Origin: CAZOVB01 sp964583095
Lineage (GTDB): Bacteria; Planctomycetota; Phycisphaerae; SM23-33
Length of the DNA stretch: 34,654 nucleotides
NCBI GenBank assembly: GCA_964583095.1
Contig: CAZOVB010000046.1
Location: forward strand, 1-34,654
Direction of reading: 5' to 3'
Numbering within the stretch: the first letter of the stretch is position 1; each line of letters opens with the position of its first letter. A program made the position numbers and the translations under genes. Positions 15,732-23,467 of this stretch are shown in pieces. The notes under the pieces were generated by a model that was given only the letters and a program-made list of their open reading frames with translations, did not search any database and had not been told where the DNA came from.

Positions 15732-16763
15732 TCATCCCTCGTCCTTGCTCGCTTTCTGTAACCTATCGTCACCCGTTTCTCCATTCCATGCGGAGAACAC
15801 CTTCAACATCTGGTTGACGGTGCGCTGAAGCTCAGCCGGGTCGCTCGAATTGATCTGGTTCGGCAGTCCCGTCTTCATGTTCGTGACTCGGCGACGAGTA
15901 GGGTCGAAAGGCTGACGTACAGAAGGCTCTGTCTCGAATACGTTAATAGCGCTGGCGGTTTCGGTCTGATCCTCCGGAATGATGTCGATCGTCGTCAGGG
16001 TTGCCAGTACGAACGCCTGATCTCCGTGGGTCTGCGCCTCCGGAACTATGTCGAACAGAACCGGTATAGTGACCCCCAGTGTTTGCTCGGTGTGCTCCTG
16101 CGACTCAGGGATGATGTTGACCACCAAGACTTCGTCCAGAAACTCGAACGCTTGATCTGCGTGGCTCTGAGATTCCGGCATTATGTCGAACAGCAGCCCA
16201 ATGCTTGTCGCCAACGACTCATTACTATGGCTTTGGGCTTCGGGCTCGATGTCGATCAGCAGCCCGGCGGACAGAGGCAGCGTTTGATCGTTGTGGTTCT
16301 GAGCCTCGGGGGCGATATCGAACAGAACTCCGATGTCGGTGCTTAGGCTTTGATCGTTGTGGTTCTGGGTCTCGGGGACTATGTCAAACTGAATGGGGTC
16401 GCCCACAGTCTCGACCGGCAGCTGTCGGTCTGTATGGGTCTGCGCTTCGGGGATGATGTTGAACGTCAGTGACGCCGTGACCCCCAACAACTGTTCGTGG
16501 TGATACTGGTTCTCGGGCGTGACATCGAACAGCGTGCCAACCAGTACGTCGAGCACCCCATCCGCGTGGCTTTGATCCTCAGGAATTAGGTCAAACTCGA
16601 GGGTGGTCTGGACACCGAGCGTTTGCTCGGTATGCGACTGAGCCTCGGGAGTGATGTCGAACTCGAGGGCTGTGGGGCCGCTGGCCTCATCGACCTGCAC
16701 CGGGCCGCGAGCTGGCCCGAGGTCGCTCTGGTGCGCGCCCCGACTACGGTAGTGGGCGACCAT
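15732..16763 (-). CDS. Tandem-repeat virion protein with PExQxH repeats
   Basis: A 343-residue protein. After 34 residues of lead it has 11 consecutive repeats of about 22 residues (35-280), with the pattern (F/I)-(D/N)-I-x-PE-x-Q-x-H-x-(D/E)-Q-x-L and a variable hydrophobic linker. Repeats 4 and 8 carry insertions of 3 and 1 residues; repeat 11 has lost the His. The last 63 residues (FETEPSVRQPFDPTRRRVTN onward) are non-repetitive. Histidine at a fixed position suggests metal or proton binding or a regular beta-solenoid. It follows the beta-helix protein after 3 nt and precedes the internal-protein unit, so a tail-appendage or fibre role is likely. I do not recognise a named family. Confidence 0.8.
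   Translation of the reverse strand: MVAHYRSRGAHQSDLGPARGPVQVDEASGPTALEFDITPEAQSHTEQTLGVQTTLEFDLIPEDQSHADGVLDVLVGTLFDVTPENQYHHEQLLGVTASLTFNIIPEAQTHTDRQLPVETVGDPIQFDIVPETQNHNDQSLSTDIGVLFDIAPEAQNHNDQTLPLSAGLLIDIEPEAQSHSNESLATSIGLLFDIMPESQSHADQAFEFLDEVLVVNIIPESQEHTEQTLGVTIPVLFDIVPEAQTHGDQAFVLATLTTIDIIPEDQTETASAINVFETEPSVRQPFDPTRRRVTNMKTGLPNQINSSDPAELQRTVNQMLKVFSAWNGETGDDRLQKASKDEG
15924..16661 (-). repeat. Eleven in-frame tandem repeats of about 66 bp
   Basis: Coding repeats for the PExQxH units. Unit length is 66 nt, with 75 and 69 nt in units 4 and 8. The DNA is diverged between units, so the array has been maintained by selection at protein level and not just by recent duplication. Units 5 and 6 share the PE-x-QNHNDQ core and are the closest pair. 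Confidence 0.9.
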
Positions 16764-16766
16764 GGC

Positions 16767-17801
16767 TTACGAGTGGTTCGCGCCGATCTGGTGCGGCCAC
16801 GATTTCGTCAGAACGTTGCCCACGTCTTGGGGCGTGACGTCGCCGTTGGCGAGATCTGCAAACGGTGAGGCGGTAAGAATTTCGTTGTCCTCGAACGGCC
16901 GGTACCCCGTAGGAGCCGACGGGCTGAACGCCGTCGTGCAGTCGTAGACACTATTGCCGGAGAACCCCTGCGTATCACTGCCCCGGTCGATGCCGGTCGT
17001 GAATCCTTGGATCAGATTGTCCATCGCGAGGGTGTACCCAGAGCCGGACTGCATCCGGATACCGGTGCCCGCCTTGGTGCCAACCAGCCCGATGCTGTTG
17101 CCCGCGACGATCGACCGGTCAGAGCTGTTCTGGAGGTCAATGCCGATACAGTCGCTGCCGTTGTTCTCAAGCAGGATGATGTTCTGTGCGATCCACGACT
17201 GGCGCTCGGCCTCAATGCCGATGTTCGTCTCGTGGCCTATCTGGTCGATGAGGTTGCGGAACACTCGTGCGTAGTTCGCGACATACAGCTCGAGCACGCC
17301 GTCGGACGAATTCTCGAAGTTCGTCAGCGTGCAGCCGGCCATCATCGGGTAGTCACCGGTGAGGTTGAAAATCCGGCCGCCACCACCGTCAATGTGGCAG
17401 TTGATGTATGAAACGTGGTCTGTGCTCAAGCCGATGAAACGCAGAGCACCGGAGCCCATCAGCTTCATATCCTGAAACCGGACCCAGTTTCCGGCGTCGA
17501 GCAGCGTGGTGCCACTATTACAGTTGATGCGGCCAATGCCGCCGTCGCCTGCAGTCGAGGTATACCCTTGGAATACCACCGGGGCCCCGGTGCTGAACGA
17601 AGAAGTGCCGTAGCTCGTCCAGTCCAATGCGGAGGTTATGGCCTCCGCAGTACCGGACTTGATGTTGAATCGCTTGCCGTTAGTCGCGTCGTGCGACTCC
17701 ATGTTAAGGGCGTGTTGGAGATCCCCATAAGGCGTGCCGGGCATACCGTTACCCGTGTTAGCGCCGATGCTCGGGTCAACATAGACCTCAGAAAACGCCA
17801 T
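16767..17801 (-). CDS. Right-handed beta-helix tail protein
   Basis: A 344-residue protein starting MAFSEVYVDPSIGANTGNGM, an opening typical of beta-helix virion proteins (YVD...G-x-D/N-x-G-x-G-x-P...). The body has repeated short strand-turn units with N/D/G turns, as in CTLTNFENSSDGVLEL, ARVFRNLIDQIGHETNIGIE, SIVAGNSIGLVGTKAGTGIR and LAMDNLIQGFTTGIDRGSD. These are characteristic of pectate-lyase-like parallel beta-helices found in tailspikes and tail-associated proteins. No catalytic residues can be assigned. It begins 3 nt after the previous stop with no clear ribosome site, suggesting coupling. Confidence 0.8.
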   Translation of the reverse strand: MAFSEVYVDPSIGANTGNGMPGTPYGDLQHALNMESHDATNGKRFNIKSGTAEAITSALDWTSYGTSSFSTGAPVVFQGYTSTAGDGGIGRINCNSGTTLLDAGNWVRFQDMKLMGSGALRFIGLSTDHVSYINCHIDGGGGRIFNLTGDYPMMAGCTLTNFENSSDGVLELYVANYARVFRNLIDQIGHETNIGIEAERQSWIAQNIILLENNGSDCIGIDLQNSSDRSIVAGNSIGLVGTKAGTGIRMQSGSGYTLAMDNLIQGFTTGIDRGSDTQGFSGNSVYDCTTAFSPSAPTGYRPFEDNEILTASPFADLANGDVTPQDVGNVLTKSWPHQIGANHS

Positions 17802-17804
17802 CGA

Positions 17805-18290
17805 TTACGGCACCGAAACGTTGTAAACCCCGTTGGTGTTTGTGATCGTCAGACCACCGGCGAGGTTAGCCGCGCTTGTACCGCCGTCGGGAGTAATCTC
17901 GACGACGCCGACACAACGGTCGCCGCTAGACGTGTTCACAAGAATGCCCCACTTAGCGTCGGACGGATTCGATGCGTTGGCCGCCAACGAAAACGCGGTG
18001 CCCTTCGAGTTGAAGAACACTCGAGCCGTGCCGGAAGCGTCCTCAGTATTCGGAGAAGTGCCTGCGATACCGGTCGTCGAGTTGTATTCGCCGGCCGTCG
18101 CGCTGGGCGTCAGGGTCGTGGACAGGTTCGTCGTGCCGCCGGCGCCCCATCGGGGGTCAGCGGTGTCCGCCGCAGGCGCGGACGTATCCGACACCAGATA
18201 CAGCGCGAACGAATCGTTAAGCCAATCGTGGAGACCGGCTTCCCTATCAAGGCGGTACCGGTCGAACGAGTAAAATGCTCCTTGAGCCAT
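17805..18290 (-). CDS. Putative tail/virion structural protein, 161 aa
   Basis: A 161-residue protein starting MAQGAFYSFDRYRLDREAGL, with SFALYLVSDTSAPAADTADPRW. The opening (short helix, then an LYLVSDT strand followed by a Gly/Thr-rich domain with WGILVNTSSGDRCVGVVEIT) matches a widespread class of small phage structural proteins in which a segment of the form LxLxSDT precedes a beta-rich body. The exact role is not known. An AAGGAG ribosome site lies 7 nt before the ATG, in an 11-nt gap after the previous gene. It is followed after 3 nt by the beta-helix gene. Confidence 0.7.
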   Translation of the reverse strand: MAQGAFYSFDRYRLDREAGLHDWLNDSFALYLVSDTSAPAADTADPRWGAGGTTNLSTTLTPSATAGEYNSTTGIAGTSPNTEDASGTARVFFNSKGTAFSLAANASNPSDAKWGILVNTSSGDRCVGVVEITPDGGTSAANLAGGLTITNTNGVYNVSVP

Positions 18291-18301
18291 GCTTAAACTC
18301 C

Positions 18302-18625
18302 TTAATAGTCTCTTACGAGCAGAAGCCCGTCTGCTTCGAGCGTGTTACCGCCTTCGTCTAATACCTTACCGGTAACCTTGTACGCCTCCCCGTCGGTACC
18401 ACCCGAAATGACCATACTTATAGCGGTACCCAAGAGCGCGGCGTCTGTAATAGCGATAGACGAAGATCCCGTCTTACGGCCTTGCTTAACCGCGCTGACT
18501 GAAACAACGGACGCGAGCTTCGTCGTCATCTTGTTGGCGAAATCCATGCGGAACACGCGTTCTTCGCTCGGCTGTTTAGCGAGCACAGGGAGCCCTGTCT
18601 CTGCATCAATGACTTCTGCGGTCAC
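18302..18625 (-). CDS. Small Ig-like/beta-sandwich virion protein, 107 aa
   Basis: Begins with GTG (GTGACCGCAGAAG) overlapping the preceding stop by 4 nt (GTGA). Residues about 30-105 contain FANKMTTKLASVVSVSAVKQ and the segment ISGGTDGEAYKVTGKVLDEG, a strand-turn pattern (I-S-G-G-T-x-G-x-x-Y-x-V) often found in small phage structural proteins next to fibre or nozzle genes. The Ile-Thr-rich beta composition and short length fit a head or tail decoration or baseplate-like accessory. No enzyme motif is visible. Confidence 0.7.
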   Translation of the reverse strand: MTAEVIDAETGLPVLAKQPSEERVFRMDFANKMTTKLASVVSVSAVKQGRKTGSSSIAITDAALLGTAISMVISGGTDGEAYKVTGKVLDEGGNTLEADGLLLVRDY

Positions 18626-18819
18626 AGCGTCGTCTCCATGTCGCCCGAGTCTCCTACGACGAACGAACCAAACGCGCCGTCGTTCACGATGGATGTGCCG
18701 GGCTGAAGCTCGACCAGCAGGTCCGTCAGCTCTAGGCTAAGCTGGTCGTTGACGGGGTCCACCTCGTTCGGCCGCGTTGTCCATAGCCGGCTAGCTTTGG
18801 CGTACCACGTATTGTTCAT
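18622..18819 (-). CDS. Small hypothetical protein, 65 aa
   Basis: A 65-residue acidic protein starting MNNTWYAKASRLWTTRPNEV and containing LELTDLLVELQPGTSIVNDG. Its ATG overlaps the stop of the nozzle-like gene (ATGA) and its own stop overlaps the next gene's GTG. These two overlaps of 4 nt on either side are strong evidence that it is translated. Function unknown; its position suggests a minor tail component. Confidence 0.7.
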   Translation of the reverse strand: MNNTWYAKASRLWTTRPNEVDPVNDQLSLELTDLLVELQPGTSIVNDGAFGSFVVGDSGDMETTL

Positions 18820-20390
18820 GTCTGCCTCAGCTCGTCCATAGTCGTAGCAACGGTTATGTCGTAGACCTCTTTGTCGCTCTCGACCGACAATTCATACGTA
18901 CGACCAAGCGCCGGGTTCGGAACCCTAACCGGCTCCTTACTACCTATACTCACTCTGGCTTGGGACTGCCCGTCTCGGTACACTGTGAGCGTTACGGGGT
19001 AGTCCTCGGCAAGCACCTCTGCGACTTTTATCCGGCCGGGCCGCACAAAGTCATGGCGCTTAGATTTCCAGAAGTACCGGCTCTTCTCGCTGGCGTTCCA
19101 CTGGTACACCTTATCGCCGATCGCTACAAACACGTCGCCGGTCGATGGGTCGCGGTAACGACCCCGCACATTGATTCCCGTAAATCGAGTGATGCCGGCC
19201 TGCGGCTGCGTGGGGTCAAACATGAACCCTTTGTGAGCGCCGCCCTTGTCGGTGTACGCGGCTACGTACCAGTTGCGATAATTGAATGCCCGAAAAGTAA
19301 CAGCGTTCAACGCGTCCCAATCGTCCTTATCGAACACCCCCGCCGTAAGTAGCTGTGCACCTGCGTTCGTCACGCCCACAAGGCCGCGCGGGGTAGGAAA
19401 TACTACGATGCCTTGGACTTTGGCCACGCCGCGCTTCGCAAGACAGCGATATGGCTGGCGCAACGGGACCATCCCCATAGCGCCGGGCGTCTGGCCGAGC
19501 AGAAGGTACGGCTCGCCCTCGGTGAGCACGACGGCGCCGCCTTCGATCGGGCGGATATCGACAACGTTATGCTCGGTCGGGAACTTGTAGCGCACAGGCC
19601 ACGCGTGGGGGAGGCCGGGCTCGCACGCACGGACCTCGTTGCCGCGAAACGCCATGAGCACGCCGTCTGAGATGAACGTCAATCCTCGCAGATCTGTCGG
19701 TGGGCTGTCCCACTCCTCGCTGGGAAGTTGTTCTTGCACTAGCTCGAAGTCGTCGGTAAAACTGGACGGGGTCCCCGTCGTGCTGCCAACGTAGAAGAAC
19801 GAGCCGTCGAGAGTGCGATAAATGTTGTAGTGGTCAACGGGGGCAAAGTCGCCGTCGTTATGATTCAGCCCGCCGACCGTGACCGTCGCTCCGTTGTTAA
19901 TCGTAATACCGGAAGAAGTCTGCGACGGCGGGCTTTCCTCACCCCAGATGTTCACGCAGGTATACACGTAATACCGAAGCTCGTCAGACCCAGACGCCGC
20001 CGAAACAGTTGGGCGAGTCGCCGGCAACGGAACGCCTAGCTGGTAGCTCGAATCAGGATAAGGCGCAGAAGCTGTGGCCTTGGTCTTGGTGGTGACGCGC
20101 AACCCGGACGAGTTCGAGAAATGGGTCCGCTCGTACTGGTCGTTAGCAGCAACAGCGCGCACTACGTCTGTATCTTCGGCCCACTCGTACCACGTCTCGT
20201 CGTCGTACTTGAATAGGGCTTCGGGCGTAGCGTCAAGAGCTGTATCACGCACGCCTAGCAAACCTCGAAGCGGGCGCAAAGAGGCCTGCTCGAAGTCCAC
20301 GTTTGTGGATACCTGAGCATTCTGATCTTCGAGGTACGCCGGGCTAATCGCCGGAACTTCCCCCAAAAATCCTCTATGCTTCAACCGCAT
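18816..20390 (-). CDS. Tail nozzle/stabilisation-like structural protein
   Basis: A 524-residue beta-rich protein starting MRLKHRGFLGEVPAISPAYL. The opening, in which a chain passes L-x-P-x-x-A, then the phrase NVDFEQASLRPLRGLLGV, matches phage proteins whose first domain precedes repeated beta-propeller-like units. A fibronectin-like stretch YYVYTCVNIWGEESPPSQTS lies near residues 135-160. The protein sits immediately after two head-tail adaptors, the position of P22 gp10 and of the T7 gp12 nozzle. It overlaps the preceding stop by 1 nt. A CAGTCCC sequence lies inside the gene at 18962-18968. Nozzle role inferred from context and composition. Confidence 0.65.
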   Translation of the reverse strand: MRLKHRGFLGEVPAISPAYLEDQNAQVSTNVDFEQASLRPLRGLLGVRDTALDATPEALFKYDDETWYEWAEDTDVVRAVAANDQYERTHFSNSSGLRVTTKTKATASAPYPDSSYQLGVPLPATRPTVSAASGSDELRYYVYTCVNIWGEESPPSQTSSGITINNGATVTVGGLNHNDGDFAPVDHYNIYRTLDGSFFYVGSTTGTPSSFTDDFELVQEQLPSEEWDSPPTDLRGLTFISDGVLMAFRGNEVRACEPGLPHAWPVRYKFPTEHNVVDIRPIEGGAVVLTEGEPYLLLGQTPGAMGMVPLRQPYRCLAKRGVAKVQGIVVFPTPRGLVGVTNAGAQLLTAGVFDKDDWDALNAVTFRAFNYRNWYVAAYTDKGGAHKGFMFDPTQPQAGITRFTGINVRGRYRDPSTGDVFVAIGDKVYQWNASEKSRYFWKSKRHDFVRPGRIKVAEVLAEDYPVTLTVYRDGQSQARVSIGSKEPVRVPNPALGRTYELSVESDKEVYDITVATTMDELRQT

Positions 20391-21016
20391 CAGAGCCCCC
20401 CATACCGGACCGTGCGGGGGACACCGGTCTGCATATCGTCTTGAGCGAGGCTGGTATTCCGATTGATGGCCTCGCGAAACAACCCCTCGAACTTTTCAGA
20501 GAGGTCGAAGCTCGTCCAATCTCGGTTCGGCATACGGTACAAGCGGGTAAGCGCGCCGTAATCGAGCGACTCCTGAAAGTGCTCAAGCACCCAATCAGAA
20601 ATCTCAGTGGCTGTCTTCGTCGGTCGCGCTACAGCGCGTACCAGTAGGTCGGCCGATATATCAGCGCCGGGGTCTGCCGAGATCTGGACTGTGTCTGCGT
20701 GAACGAAGCGATGATACTCCGGGTTCATGCTGTGGGGTGAGACCCTGCGCCGTATCTGCGCGTAAGTCGCCTTGGGAAGGCGATCGTCCTTGTAGTCCAC
20801 AAAAATCGTATCGAAAAACTCCGCGTCGGAAGGGGGCGCCAAAGTATATTCGTCCGTCTTCCCGTCAACGACGGTGATAGACGTAACAACAGGGCGCCAC
20901 GCGCGTGTCTCTTTCATGAACTCACGCGCTGCATCCACGTAAGCGCGCTTCAAGATCTGCTCGGGCGCGTTAGGTACGTAGATGTAAAGATCTTCGATCA
21001 GGTCGTTAAGCGTCAT
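20390..21016 (-). CDS. Head-to-tail adaptor/connector protein
   Basis: A 208-residue protein starting MTLNDLIEDLYIYVPNAPEQ followed by LKRAYVDAAREFMKETRAW. The pattern L-x-x-x-V-P-x-A-P-E-x-x-L-x-x-A-x-x-x-A-A-x-E-F-x-x-x-T-x-x-W is typical of small phage connector or tail-tubular adaptors that plug under the portal. A mixed alpha/beta body follows (EYTLAPPSDAEFFDTIFVDY, then ISDWVLEHFQESLDYGALTR). The start overlaps the preceding gene by 11 nt and the stop overlaps the nozzle-like ATG by 1 nt. It probably bridges portal and tail nozzle. Confidence 0.75.
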   Translation of the reverse strand: MTLNDLIEDLYIYVPNAPEQILKRAYVDAAREFMKETRAWRPVVTSITVVDGKTDEYTLAPPSDAEFFDTIFVDYKDDRLPKATYAQIRRRVSPHSMNPEYHRFVHADTVQISADPGADISADLLVRAVARPTKTATEISDWVLEHFQESLDYGALTRLYRMPNRDWTSFDLSEKFEGLFREAINRNTSLAQDDMQTGVPRTVRYGGL

Positions 21017-21608
21017 TCGGATCCCGTACTGCGTTGAGGAACGCGGCGTAGTGCGCCGCTGCTCGTGATTCCTGCGCCGTGTCTTCGTCCTCGCTAAGCG
21101 CGCGATACACGACGTAATTCACTATCGCCGGGTCGTATACTTCGGAACTGGCGATGGTATCGAACAGGCCGAGAGCTGCTGGCTCGGAAGCGTATTCGAT
21201 ATACAACTCGGTACCTACGACGGCGGGCGGATCTACCCAAAAACGCCGAGGTTCTTTGAAGTCGTATGCAATCTGACGTGGCGAGTCGGTCGGCGTTGCT
21301 GTCTGCCAATCAGGCGCGGCGTGGTCTAAATCTGGCTTACCAACAAGTCGTGGCGTTCGACCGACGTTTCCCCCAACCGTAACGGCGCCGGGTCGAATCA
21401 TCACGAACGCATCGGAAGGAAGCGTCTGCTGCGCCCCTTGCTGCAGAGTTACTTTGTTAGAAGCGCTAAACTCCTCAGGCCGCATGCGAGCCAAAAGCCG
21501 CAGCCCGTCGTTTAGATAAACGAGGAGCCGCGACTTAGGCCAGTTGGCGAAGTTGGAGTCGCCGAGCAGATCTGCCGCTTGATCAAGCAGCGTCGTCGGC
21601 GTCGACAT
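21006..21608 (-). CDS. Head-tail adaptor protein (DUF6682-like)
   Basis: A 200-residue protein starting MSTPTTLLDQAADLLGDSNF, then WPKSRLLVYLNDGLRLLARM with PEEF following. This W-x-x-x-x-L-L-x-Y-L-N-D-G-x-R-x-L motif near the N-terminus is typical of phage adaptor proteins that join the portal to the tail machinery (I recall DUF6682). Residues 60-140 are beta-rich. A C-terminal helix contains YVVYRALSEDEDTAQESRAA and AAHYAAFLNAV, again as in such adaptors. It overlaps the upstream gene by 26 nt. Confidence 0.75.
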   Translation of the reverse strand: MSTPTTLLDQAADLLGDSNFANWPKSRLLVYLNDGLRLLARMRPEEFSASNKVTLQQGAQQTLPSDAFVMIRPGAVTVGGNVGRTPRLVGKPDLDHAAPDWQTATPTDSPRQIAYDFKEPRRFWVDPPAVVGTELYIEYASEPAALGLFDTIASSEVYDPAIVNYVVYRALSEDEDTAQESRAAAHYAAFLNAVRDPNDA

Positions 21609-21963
21609 GTGTTACGTCTTCTGCGATGCGGTCGACTTCATCGCGATTGGTTTCAAACCCCACGAAGTCGTTCAGCTTATTCAGGCGGATCTTGCCCTGA
21701 CTCGTGAAGTTCTCTGGGTTACCTTCAGCGACAAAACATTCCACCCCGACCCGAATAGCGTCCTCGCGTTCCTGATCGGAGATTGACGAAACCTCGGAAC
21801 CCGCGACTGCGCCGTCCACGGTAATGACGTCGCAACCTGCTTGGGCCGCGCTGGCGCGAGCCGGGTCTCCGGCGACGCGCGTCCCACCGGGGTCGAGGAA
21901 AAAACTCGACCATGTCGACGAAACGCGAACTCGCTTTGCGCTGTTGTTGGTGATCTTGATCAT
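21583..21963 (-). CDS. Hypothetical small head-associated protein, 126 aa
   Basis: Starts MIKITNNSAKRVRVSSTWSS at an ATG with GGAG upstream, just downstream of a terminator after the capsid gene. The beta-rich N-terminal half is followed by an acidic helix (SISDQEREDAIRVGVECFVA). The segment GKIRLNKLNDFVGFETNRDE resembles capsid-neighbouring phage proteins with a K-L-N-x-x-V-G-F phrase and a following charged helix. Its position between capsid and adaptor genes suggests a head completion or decoration protein. The role is inferred from context. Confidence 0.7.
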   Translation of the reverse strand: MIKITNNSAKRVRVSSTWSSFFLDPGGTRVAGDPARASAAQAGCDVITVDGAVAGSEVSSISDQEREDAIRVGVECFVAEGNPENFTSQGKIRLNKLNDFVGFETNRDEVDRIAEDVTHVDADDAA

Positions 21964-21976
21964 GAACTAGCTCCAG

Positions 21977-22003
21977 AAAAAGGGGGCGACCGAAGCCGCC
22001 CCC
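21977..22003 (-). terminator. Rho-independent terminator after the capsid gene
   Basis: On the minus strand a 9-bp GC-rich stem, GGGGGCGGC (22003-21995) with TTCG loop and GTCGCCCCC (21990-21982), is followed by TTTTT. It lies 6 nt past the capsid stop and 14 nt before the next gene. UUCG tetraloop plus U-run is a textbook terminator. It probably reduces transcription into the lower-copy head-tail genes. Confidence 0.9.
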
Positions 22004-22009
22004 ACCCGC

Positions 22010-23239
22010 TTAGATTGCATGGTCGACGCAGATGACGCCGTAATCCTCGTAGTCAGCAGCATCAGTCGTTGCGCTGTCCATCGGAGAATAGAACTGCGGC
22101 TTGAGGAAGCCGATCATCTTGCCGATCGAAATGCCCTGCTGGTTCTTGTAGTCCCAGTCGTCTTCTTCCCAAGACGGACCACCAAGGTCAGCGAAGGCAA
22201 GGCCCTGAGAGCCAAGCAGGATCGTGCGGCTGCCGTCGACATCCGCATTTGCGCCCCACTTGTAACCCGCGTAGTCCACGTTGCTCGACGTGCCGGCGGT
22301 AGCGCCGATGGTGTTGAACACGTGCGTGTTTTCGTGGATGACGAGGCCGTCGACCGTCTGGATCGCGCCCGTGAAGAACGGGTTCGACTTGCCACGATCG
22401 CCGCCGGTCACGATAGCGTTGCGGAAGTCCGCGTCCAGCTTGAGCTTAGCGACCGACTTCGGATGCATCAGGACGTGATACATCTCTGCGCCGTTATCGC
22501 CGGCAAGCGCCTTGATGCGCTTGTCCTTGGCGAAAGCCTTAAGCTCGACGAGCATCTCATACGACGGAGTGTCGTTAGCAGCCGAGAGGTCATTGGTCTG
22601 GCCACCCGCGTCACCGACCTTAATCAGCTTCGAGGTGTTGCCATTCCAGCGGAAGTGCCGGTTGGCCGACGGAACGGTAACATCAGAGCGGAAAGAAAGG
22701 TCGTACAGGGTGCGGCCGGCCTCGTGCGCGGCTCCGGTCAGGCGGTCGTAGCCACCCGAACCATCTGCTTCCCAGCCGTAACGAATCTTGCCGTTCGTCT
22801 GGAGACGATAGTCAAGACCCGACATCGTCAGGATAGCGAGCTGGTCGCAGCGATCGGCAAGCCAGAAGGCGAGCAGATCTTTCGAGGTTTCACGGAACCG
22901 GACAACGGAGCGCTGCTCCATCATGCGGCCGGCGGTGCGGTTTGCGTTACGCAGCTGATCGATTTCGATCGTCTGATCGAACGCCTTGATGGCTTCTTCA
23001 AAATCCCACAGCAGAGTATCGCCGGTCACACCGTCGTTACCGAGATCCGGCACGAGCGTGATGATGGCTTTGTCGCCCTTTTCCGACGGGGTAAGCTCCT
23101 TGATTCGCGTGATCGGAGCGTTGATACCCGTGCCGGCAAGCGACATGATGAACATCTTCTGACGCGCAGTTTTCCAAACATCTTTGGACCACATGCGCTT
23201 CTGATCGGTGGTCAGAGCACCAAAATTAGTAAGAGCCAC
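22010..23239 (-). CDS. Major capsid protein, N4-gp56 family-like
   Basis: Starts at GTG (GTGGCTCTTAC, read as Met) with GGAGG 7 nt upstream. The 409-residue protein begins MALTNFGALTTDQKRMWSKD followed by a basic helix, then I-x-x-I-K-E-L-x-x-x-x-x-G-D-K-A, DGVTGDTLLWDFEEAIKAFD, TIEIDQLRNANRTAGRMMEQ and RFRETSKDLLAFWLADRCDQ. These follow the conserved order of the N4-gp56 family of major capsid proteins (HK97 fold). The length fits. It has its own CAGTCCC element, a structured leader of about 145 nt and a strong terminator on each side, giving a separate unit, as expected for the most abundant protein. Confidence 0.88.
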   Translation of the reverse strand: MALTNFGALTTDQKRMWSKDVWKTARQKMFIMSLAGTGINAPITRIKELTPSEKGDKAIITLVPDLGNDGVTGDTLLWDFEEAIKAFDQTIEIDQLRNANRTAGRMMEQRSVVRFRETSKDLLAFWLADRCDQLAILTMSGLDYRLQTNGKIRYGWEADGSGGYDRLTGAAHEAGRTLYDLSFRSDVTVPSANRHFRWNGNTSKLIKVGDAGGQTNDLSAANDTPSYEMLVELKAFAKDKRIKALAGDNGAEMYHVLMHPKSVAKLKLDADFRNAIVTGGDRGKSNPFFTGAIQTVDGLVIHENTHVFNTIGATAGTSSNVDYAGYKWGANADVDGSRTILLGSQGLAFADLGGPSWEEDDWDYKNQQGISIGKMIGFLKPQFYSPMDSATTDAADYEDYGVICVDHAI

Positions 23240-23382
23240 GGTCTTTCCTCCATAGTCAAAGTGGCCTGAACAAATTTCTCGGTGCGCTTTAACGCCGCGC
23301 TTTCGGCGAAATAAGTTCAGCCAATGACGCTGGCCGGAAAGGCGTCTGTGGTATCGCCCACAGATGGCGAGATACTGAAACT
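23240..23382 (-). promoter_or_regulatory. Structured 5' leader of capsid gene
   Basis: About 145 nt between the CAGTCCC-N9-TTGCTTAC element and the capsid GTG. It contains a perfect 7-bp hairpin TCTGTGG/CCACAGA with a 6-nt loop (23345-23364) and further short inverted repeats around CAGC...GCTG and CGCCG...CGGCG. GGAGGAAAG provides a strong ribosome site. A structured, long leader could stabilise the capsid transcript. No known riboswitch fold recognised. Confidence 0.55.
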
Positions 23383-23407
23383 GTAAGCAATCCAGTATTG
23401 GGACTGC
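23383..23407 (-). promoter_or_regulatory. CAGTCCC-N9-TTGCTTAC element upstream of capsid
   Basis: On the minus strand GCAGTCCC, 9 nt, then TTGCTTAC, directly after the terminator T-run of the scaffold unit. This is the clearest place where the element must restart transcription: the terminator ends one unit and the next gene is the capsid. Unlike the other copies, the start codon is far away (about 160 nt). Confidence 0.65.
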
Positions 23408-23411
23408 AGGA

Positions 23412-23441
23412 TAAAAAAAAGCCCCGCTTGGGGCGGGGCTA
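23412..23441 (-). terminator. Rho-independent terminator after scaffold gene
   Basis: Minus-strand stem AGCCCCGC / GCGGGGCT with a 4-nt loop (CCAA) is followed by eight T residues. It lies about 26 nt past the scaffold stop and 5 nt before the CAGTCCC element of the capsid unit. Confidence 0.92.
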
Positions 23442-23467
23442 ATAGTGCCGGGCGTGGCAGAAACTAT

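Noticed and set aside
1218..15870. Plus-strand CAGTCCC copies at 1218, 13994 and 15864, and 24208
   Set aside because: All lie inside minus-strand coding sequence, lack the second box at 9 nt and have no plus-strand gene to serve; about two chance copies per strand are expected in 35 kb.
15924..16661. CRISPR-like array
   Set aside because: The repeats are in-frame, 66 bp, contiguous without spacers and diverged; they encode protein repeats.
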